DNA of 56,137 nt from Aeolococcus sp035552595 (GTDB lineage Bacteria > Chloroflexota > Dormibacteria > Aeolococcales > Aeolococcaceae), in assembly GCA_035552595.1 (NCBI GenBank), contig DASZKZ010000002.1, forward strand, positions 1 to 56,137, read 5' to 3'. The notes below the pieces were generated by a model. It made no database searches, was not told where the DNA came from, and saw nothing but the letters and a program-made list of their open reading frames with translations. Positions 51,787 through 56,137 of this stretch are shown one piece after another. Every line of letters starts with the position of its first letter. The stretch's first letter is position 1. The translations under genes and the position numbers were made by a program.

Positions 51787-51864
51787 TGGTCGGGAAGGGG
51801 AGATTCGAACTCCCGACCTCACGGTCCCGAACCGTGCACTCTAACCTGGCTGAGCTACTTCCCG
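51787..51864 (-). tRNA. tRNA-Pro (CGG)
   Basis: Minus strand. The acceptor stem is CGGGAAG/CTTCCCG, the anticodon loop TTCGGGA gives CGG, the T loop is TTCGAAT, the discriminator is A, and CCA is encoded at 51787-51789. The D loop is long (AGCTCAGCCAGGTTAGAGT). Confidence 0.95.
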
Positions 51865-51915
51865 AGCCGCCGGATCTTACCACCGGCCCCGTCCAGGCCC
51901 TGCCGCGGGTGGGCC

Positions 51916-51921
51916 TACAAT
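51916..51921 (+). promoter_or_regulatory. -10 hexamer TACAAT of the acyltransferase gene
   Basis: TACAAT lies 25 bases before the GTG at 51947, leaving a short leader that includes the ribosome site GGGAGG. The ATG that overlaps this hexamer (51920) is therefore not the start. Confidence 0.5.
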
Positions 51922-51946
51922 GAGCCCACACGCAGGGAGGACAGCG

Positions 51947-52951
51947 GTGAGCAGGCGTAGCGCAGCGTCCCCGCCCGCGGCTCCCTCACGCGGGCCCTCG
52001 CGCGCCGCCGCCGACGACCTGCTGGCCCTGGCGGCGGCCCCGCCCCGGCCGCGACGCCCTCCGCGACCGCGCTCGCGCGGTGTGATCCGCGAGATCATCG
52101 ACACGCTCGACGGCACCGTGCAGGGCGTGGTCGAGCGCGGACGCCAGGGGTCGCTCGACGATCGCGACCCGGCGTGGATCACATCGCAGCTGCGCTGGCT
52201 GCAGCCGCTTGCCGACATCTACTTTCGTGGCGAGGTTCGCGACCTCGACCGCATCCCCGCCAGCGGGCCGGTGCTCGTGGTCGGCAACCACAGCGGAGGC
52301 CTGGCAACTCCCGATACCTGGGTCTTCATGGTCAACTTCATGCGCCACTTCGGAACGCAGCGCGAGGCGTACGCGCTGGCCCACAACGTGGTCATGGGCC
52401 TGCCTCTGACCGGCACCTGGTTGCGCCGCGTCGGCACCCTTCCCGCCCACCCCGACGGCGCGCGAGCCGCGCTACGGCGCGGCGCCTCGGTGCTGGTCTA
52501 CCCCGGGGGTGATGAGGACGTGTTCCGCCCCTGGTCGGCGCGCAACCGGATCCGGCTGGCGGGCCGCACCGGCTTCGTCCGTCTGGCGCTCCAGGAGCGC
52601 GTTCCCGTTCAACCGGTGGTGAGCATCGGCGGCCACGAGACCGTCTTCATCGCCAGCGACGGCCGCAGGCTGGCCCGCCTCCTCGGCCTGGAGCGCTTTC
52701 GCATCAAGGCGCTCCCGCTGCTGCTGGGGCCACCCTGGGGCATCTCGCCGGGCGATCTTCTGCTCCACTGGCCCCTCCCCGCCAAGATCACCGTCCAGGT
52801 GGGGGAGGCGATCGACTTCCACGCCCGTTTCGGCGAGCTCGATCCTCGCGATCCCGAGGTGATCTGGGCCTGCTATCACTACGTCGAGAGACGGATGCAG
52901 AGCATCCTCGATGCGCTCGCGGTGGAGCGCAGACTGCCGGTGTTGGGCTGA
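51947..52951 (+). CDS. PlsC-like lysophospholipid acyltransferase
   Basis: 334 aa. A basic, Ala/Pro-rich N-terminus (residues 1-45) precedes the acyltransferase domain: VVGNHSGGLATPD (a variant of NHxxxxD near residues 107-119), then VLVYPGGDEDVFRPW and VPVQPVVSIGGHE. It likely acylates a glycerolipid at the inner membrane face. The GTG start is set by GGGAGG 6 bases upstream and by a TACAAT promoter. Confidence 0.88.
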   Translation: MSRRSAASPPAAPSRGPSRAAADDLLALAAAPPRPRRPPRPRSRGVIREIIDTLDGTVQGVVERGRQGSLDDRDPAWITSQLRWLQPLADIYFRGEVRDLDRIPASGPVLVVGNHSGGLATPDTWVFMVNFMRHFGTQREAYALAHNVVMGLPLTGTWLRRVGTLPAHPDGARAALRRGASVLVYPGGDEDVFRPWSARNRIRLAGRTGFVRLALQERVPVQPVVSIGGHETVFIASDGRRLARLLGLERFRIKALPLLLGPPWGISPGDLLLHWPLPAKITVQVGEAIDFHARFGELDPRDPEVIWACYHYVERRMQSILDALAVERRLPVLG

Positions 52952-52978
52952 TCACCGCGGCACGCAGGGGAGGTTGAC

Positions 52979-53455
52979 ATGGGACACATCACGTGCACGG
53001 AGCGGATCGGCGCGCCCGTCGAGGTGGTGTTCGCGTACGTCGACGACCATCGCAACACCACCAGGTACATGAAGGACCTGACCACGTGGGCGCCGGTGGG
53101 CTCCAAGTCCCATGGCAAGGGAGCCAAGTTCAAGGTGGCCATGAAGGCCGGCCCCATGACGCTGTCGTCGGTGGTCGACATCACCACCTGGACGGAGAAC
53201 CGCGCCATCGGCTGGACCTCGCTCGAAGGGTTCAAGCAGACGGGAACGTGGTCCTTCAGCAAGGACGGAGACGGCAGCGAGGCCACCTTCGACATGGACT
53301 ACGAGCTCCCCGGCGGCATCGCCGGGCGGATGCTCTCGCGTGCGGCCGAGCCCATCGTCCGCGCCAACATCCAGCAGTCGGTCCGCACCCTGAGATCGCA
53401 GGTCGAGAGGGCGGCCCCCAAACCCGCCAAGAGCTCCACCTCACGCAAGCGCTGA
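52979..53455 (+). CDS. SRPBCC family protein
   Basis: 158 aa: MGHITCTERIGAPVEVVFAY start, central strands AKFKVAMKAGPMTLSSVV and GYELPGG-type loop, long C-terminal helix (FVRANIQQSV-like), then a Lys/Arg-rich tail (KPAKSSTSRKR). A hydrophobic ligand carrier or cyclase fold of unknown ligand. GGGGAGG lies 5 bases before the ATG. It follows the acyltransferase by 27 bases, so a lipid role is plausible (inference). Confidence 0.85.
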   Translation: MGHITCTERIGAPVEVVFAYVDDHRNTTRYMKDLTTWAPVGSKSHGKGAKFKVAMKAGPMTLSSVVDITTWTENRAIGWTSLEGFKQTGTWSFSKDGDGSEATFDMDYELPGGIAGRMLSRAAEPIVRANIQQSVRTLRSQVERAAPKPAKSSTSRKR

Positions 53456-53551
53456 GGGCGCTCACCAGGGAACGCGCTGACCGCGAGGCGGTCGCAGCCC
53501 TGCGACGCGGGCGCTCCACCGGCGGGCGAGCGTGTTCGATGGCGTCGCCCC

Positions 53552-54946
53552 ATGACTCAATCCGACCGCCGCCTGCTCAGCCTGATCTTTCTGAGCTTCG
53601 CGGTGATGGATCAGTTCGGCAACCTCTCGTCGGTCGCGCTGGCCTGCGTGCTCTTCTCGCTGGTCTTCGGTGTCCTCAGCCTCTCCGCCGCGCCGGCCGC
53701 GCTGCCGCTGCCCAAGATCGCCGCGGTCCTCCTTCCCATCGGGCTGGCCGCGACCAGCCTGTTCTACAGCATCGTCTTCCCTCACCCAGTGTTCGCCTGG
53801 ACGTTCGCTGTCGTTGCGATCGCCGTGGCGATCCACATGGCACTCAGGACCAGGACGGCCACCGTCGTGGCGTTCGTGCTCACCGGCGGCGCGGCCGTCG
53901 CCGGGATCCTCGCCAACCTCCAGTGGGGCATGGCCTCGATTGGCGACGACGTCTTCCACTTCCAGCAGACCGCGGCGCAGGCCCTTCTCAACGGCCAGAA
54001 CCCCTACGCGCCGCTGGTCGAGAGCGCGAACGTCCTCCCGCCCGGGAAGGCGAACTGGATCCTGCTGCACTTCCCGTACGGTCCGGTGCTCCCAGTCCTG
54101 GAGGCACCCTTCCGCCTGCTCGGTGACATCCGCGTCCTCCACGTGCTGGCGGCTGTCGTGCTCTCCGCCGCCGTCCTGGTGCTGGCCCGGCGGGCAGGAA
54201 CCTTCGACACCAGCGCGTGCGTGGTCATGGCCTTCCCCCTCACCGTGGGCATGGCGCTCTTCGGCTGGGTCGACATCGTCACCATGGCCGCCCTGGCCAC
54301 CTGGTTCGTGTCCTTCCGCACCCATCCGCGGCTCGCCACGTTGGCGCTGGTGATCGCTCTCGCCGTCAAGCCCACGACGCTGATCGCGCTCGTCCCCATC
54401 CTCTTCTGGTCGGTGCGTGGGCGCCGCCAGGTGGCCATCGCCGCGGTGTTCACGGCCCTCTTCGTGCTGCCGTTCGCGCTCTTCACCGGGCTCTCGCAGT
54501 TCTACTACGACGTTCTCGGGGTGCAGCTGGCCGTGCTGCCGCGACTCGACTCGCTGACCGTCAACTCGTTCCTCAACGCCTACGGCCTGCCCGTCCTTCC
54601 CTTCGCCGTGTCCGCGCTGGTGATCGGCGTGACCACCGTCATGGTCCTGCGCCACCGCCCCGCCACCTACGGCGAGCTCTTCACGGGAACGGCGATCCTG
54701 GCGACCGTGTCCTTCCTGGTCGCCAAGTGGGCGTACTTCAACTACTACTACATCCCCGCCGTGCTGCTCATGCTCGCGGTCGCGGGCAACAGCCTGCCCC
54801 TGGACGCTCCCGAGATGATCCGCCCACCGGCCGTGTTCCTCGCGTCCGCCGACTGGCTGCGCAGGGCATTGAACCGCCGCCGCCGTCGCCGGCGCATCCC
54901 CGGAGCCGCGTTCCCCGCCAGCCACGGAGCCGGCCCGGGAGCCTGA
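53552..54946 (+). CDS. Multi-pass GT-C-like glycosyltransferase membrane protein
   Basis: 464 aa with about 11-12 helices. The loop after the third helix carries IGDDVFHFQQTAAQALLNGQ and NPYAPLV, matching the D-x(3)-Y/F-x(2)-A-x(3)-L-x-G-x-NPY signature of GT87/GT-C enzymes that use polyprenyl-linked sugars. FPYGPVLP and FNYYYIP occur in later loops. The C-terminus is a basic tail (RRALNRRRRRRR). The exact sugar is unknown. Confidence 0.75.
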   Translation: MTQSDRRLLSLIFLSFAVMDQFGNLSSVALACVLFSLVFGVLSLSAAPAALPLPKIAAVLLPIGLAATSLFYSIVFPHPVFAWTFAVVAIAVAIHMALRTRTATVVAFVLTGGAAVAGILANLQWGMASIGDDVFHFQQTAAQALLNGQNPYAPLVESANVLPPGKANWILLHFPYGPVLPVLEAPFRLLGDIRVLHVLAAVVLSAAVLVLARRAGTFDTSACVVMAFPLTVGMALFGWVDIVTMAALATWFVSFRTHPRLATLALVIALAVKPTTLIALVPILFWSVRGRRQVAIAAVFTALFVLPFALFTGLSQFYYDVLGVQLAVLPRLDSLTVNSFLNAYGLPVLPFAVSALVIGVTTVMVLRHRPATYGELFTGTAILATVSFLVAKWAYFNYYYIPAVLLMLAVAGNSLPLDAPEMIRPPAVFLASADWLRRALNRRRRRRRIPGAAFPASHGAGPGA

Positions 54947-54971
54947 TGGCGGGGCGCTCCTCGGGCCCGAG

Positions 54972-54977
54972 TAGAAT
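54972..54977 (+). promoter_or_regulatory. -10 hexamer TAGAAT of pdxS
   Basis: TAGAAT lies 36 bases before the pdxS ATG, so the leader is about 30 bases. Confidence 0.45.
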
Positions 54978-55013
54978 CCGTGCCAGGATCCGATCCACCA
55001 GGGACACCGCACC

Positions 55014-55934
55014 ATGAGCCCCAAAGACGTCGCCGCCGAGAAGAACGGGCACCACCAGACGGGCGGCCTGCGCGTCAAGCGCGGCCTCGCCGAGATGCTC
55101 AAAGGCGGGGTCATCATGGACGTGGTCACCGCCGAGCAGGCGAGGATCGCCGAGGAGGCGGGCGCTGTCGCCGTGATGGCGCTGGAGCGCGTCCCCGCCG
55201 ACATCCGCCGCGACGGGGGGGTGGCGCGTATGAGCGCCGTCAGCCTGGTGCGCGAGATCAAGCAGGCGGTGACGATTCCGGTCATGGCCAAGGCGCGCAT
55301 CGGCCACTTCGTCGAGGCCCAGGTGCTCGAGGCGCTGGGCATCGACTACGTCGACGAATCGGAGGTGCTCACTCCCGCCGACGAGGAGCACCACATCGAC
55401 AAGTGGGCGTTCACCATCCCCTTCGTCTGCGGAGCCCGCGACCTCGGCGAGGCGCTCCGGCGCATCGGCGAGGGGGCCGCCATGATCCGCACCAAGGGGG
55501 AGGCGGGGACGGGCAACGTCGTCGAGGCCGTCCGCCACATGCGCGCCGTCCGGGGAGGTATCCGCCGCATCCAGGGCCTGCGCCGCGACGAGCTGATGGC
55601 GGAGGCCAAGCGCCTCCAGGCCCCCTACGAGCTGGTGGTGGAGATCGCCGAGGCCGGCCGGCTCCCGGTGGTCAACTTCTCGGCGGGGGGCATCGCCACC
55701 CCGGCGGACGCGGCCCTGATGATGCAGCTCGGCGCCGAGGGCAACTTCGTCGGCAGCGGCATCTTCAAGAGCGAGGATCCGCTCAACTACGCGAAGGCGA
55801 TCGTGGCCGCCACCACCTACTTCGACAAGCCCGAGGTGATCGCCGAGGTCAGCACCGGGCTGGGCCCCGCCATGCGCGGCCTGGATGTCGCCGCCATGCC
55901 GCGTGAGGAGCTGCTCTCCACGCGAGGCTGGTGA
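55014..55934 (+). CDS. pdxS: Pyridoxal 5'-phosphate synthase lyase subunit PdxS
   Basis: 306 aa TIM barrel making PLP from ribose-5-phosphate, glyceraldehyde-3-phosphate and ammonia from PdxT. The signature segments GGVIMDVVTAEQARIAEEAG, MALERVPADIRRDGGVARMS and IRTKGEAGTGNVVEAVRHMR (catalytic Lys in KGEAGTGN) are present. The dodecameric synthase partners with PdxT encoded 100 bases downstream. Confidence 0.96.
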   Translation: MSPKDVAAEKNGHHQTGGLRVKRGLAEMLKGGVIMDVVTAEQARIAEEAGAVAVMALERVPADIRRDGGVARMSAVSLVREIKQAVTIPVMAKARIGHFVEAQVLEALGIDYVDESEVLTPADEEHHIDKWAFTIPFVCGARDLGEALRRIGEGAAMIRTKGEAGTGNVVEAVRHMRAVRGGIRRIQGLRRDELMAEAKRLQAPYELVVEIAEAGRLPVVNFSAGGIATPADAALMMQLGAEGNFVGSGIFKSEDPLNYAKAIVAATTYFDKPEVIAEVSTGLGPAMRGLDVAAMPREELLSTRGW

Positions 55935-55968
55935 CGTTCGGGTGGCGGTGACGAAGTGGACGGAGGGG

Positions 55969-55974
55969 TACACT
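55969..55974 (+). promoter_or_regulatory. -10 hexamer TACACT, leaderless short ORF before pdxT
   Basis: TACACT ends 6 bases before GTG 55981, so pdxT has its own promoter inside the pdxS-pdxT gap. Confidence 0.45.
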
Positions 55975-55980
55975 GATCCT

Positions 55981-56043
55981 GTGCTCCTGACGCTGTTCAG
56001 GCCCCGGCGCCTCCGGGGCCGCCACGTCCGCTGGGAAAGCTGA
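55981..56043 (+). CDS. 20-codon leader ORF overlapping the pdxT start region
   Basis: GTG at 55981 opens VLLTLFRPRRLRGRHVRWES and stops with TGA at 56041-56043. The stop overlaps a CTG (56040-56042) in the pdxT frame. The arrangement copies the 11-codon ORF at 46437. It is Arg-rich and not similar to known proteins. Confidence 0.35.
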   Translation: MLLTLFRPRRLRGRHVRWES

Positions 56044-56137
56044 CGATCACCACCATTGGTGTCCTCGCGCTCCAGGGCGACGTGCGCGAGCATCTCGCCG
56101 CCTTCGAGCGCTGCGGGGTGGAGGCGAAACCGGTCCG
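56040..56137 (+). CDS. pdxT: Glutaminase subunit PdxT, N-terminal part (window ends)
   Basis: Only the first 32 codons are present, ending at the window edge. GVLALQGDVREHLAAFERCG is the PdxT N-terminus, expected to release ammonia for PdxS. There is no ATG, GTG or TTG in the pdxT frame between the stop at 55974-55976 and the conserved residues. CTG 56040, overlapping the TGA of the leader ORF, gives LTITTIGVLALQGD, the expected length. CTG 56031 and ATT 56055 are less likely. Confidence 0.75.
   Translation, partial: MTITTIGVLALQGDVREHLAAFERCGVEAKPV

Noticed and set aside
51787..51864. tRNA-Pro as an attachment site for an integrated island
   Set aside because: I found no direct copy of the tRNA 3' end and no integrase in the flanking sequence of the window.
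53462..55342. 626-codon open frame on the minus strand
   Set aside because: Antisense to the GT-C-like gene and pdxS; translation is low-complexity Glu/Gln/His/Arg, and both plus-strand genes are well supported.
54980..55906. 308-codon open frame overlapping pdxS from a GTG just after TAGAAT
   Set aside because: Frame-shifted shadow of pdxS with Arg/Gly-rich translation; only 2 bases separate the hexamer from the GTG.
55981..56043. Programmed -1 frameshift into pdxT at GGGAAAG
   Set aside because: The heptamer is not in the phase needed for a standard X XXY YYZ slip, so a coupled CTG start is the simpler reading, though not proven.

Overview
The window is a very GC-rich, gene-dense bacterial chromosome segment with no intergenic gap above about 200 bases. 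Gene content points to a high-GC terrabacterium: an actinobacterium, or a sister lineage such as Dormibacterota or Chloroflexota. The pointers are a DUF4081-GNAT protein, a DUF2277 protein, an MshC/CysS-like cysteine ligase, a mycothiol-dependent-type MDMPI protein, a MoxR/DUF58/transglutaminase triad and a bactofilin. The placement is an inference. Three tRNAs (Glu-CTC, Asp-GTC, Pro-CGG) all encode CCA. Most genes that begin a transcription unit carry a TANNNT-like hexamer ending 6-9 bases before the start codon, which suggests mostly leaderless mRNAs.

Layout. 1-8 kb: end of an FAD oxidase, tRNA-Glu, argS, galU with a coupled Pro/Thr-rich membrane protein, a CaiB-type CoA transferase with a TetR regulator, coaE, a DUF3105 lipoprotein, a membrane protein and a small HTH protein. 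8-14.4 kb: MoxR ATPase, DUF58 and transglutaminase operon, then an MBL hydrolase and a D-Ala-D-Ala carboxypeptidase on the opposite strand. 14.4-17.1 kb: clpB. 17.1-21.6 kb: a minus-strand operon of DUF4081-GNAT, SRPBCC, a sigma factor lacking region 4, a pseudo-receiver, a receiver-winged helix regulator and a cytosolic HATPase protein without a visible phospho-acceptor His. 21.7-33.2 kb: lipoprotein, DAHP synthase, zinc protein, cysteine ligase, Nudix, tRNA-Asp, MDMPI enzyme, DUF2277, lipase, SDR, YggT-like protein, MpaB-type oxygenase, PIG-L deacetylase and a GH5 enzyme. 33.2-37.2 kb: MarR-MFS exporter pair with a promoter/operator, NDH-2, aldo/keto reductase. 37.2-38.0 kb: GNAT.

38.1-46.4 kb: a plus-strand cluster around a CpaF-type secretion ATPase and TadB/TadC-like membrane proteins. 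It has a SAF/CpaB-like protein, two CpaE/TadZ-like P-loop proteins (one with a destroyed Walker A) and several unrecognised proteins. No pilin, prepilin peptidase or secretin is present. This cluster and the sigma/two-component operon are the best candidates for undescribed systems.

46.4-56.1 kb: a two-gene membrane module preceded by an 11-codon leaderless ORF, bactofilin, methyltransferase, cytochrome-b-like membrane protein, two tandem paralogous small proteins, an MFS transporter beside tRNA-Pro, a PlsC-like acyltransferase, an SRPBCC protein, a GT-C-like membrane protein, pdxS, and the start of pdxT, which has no standard start codon.
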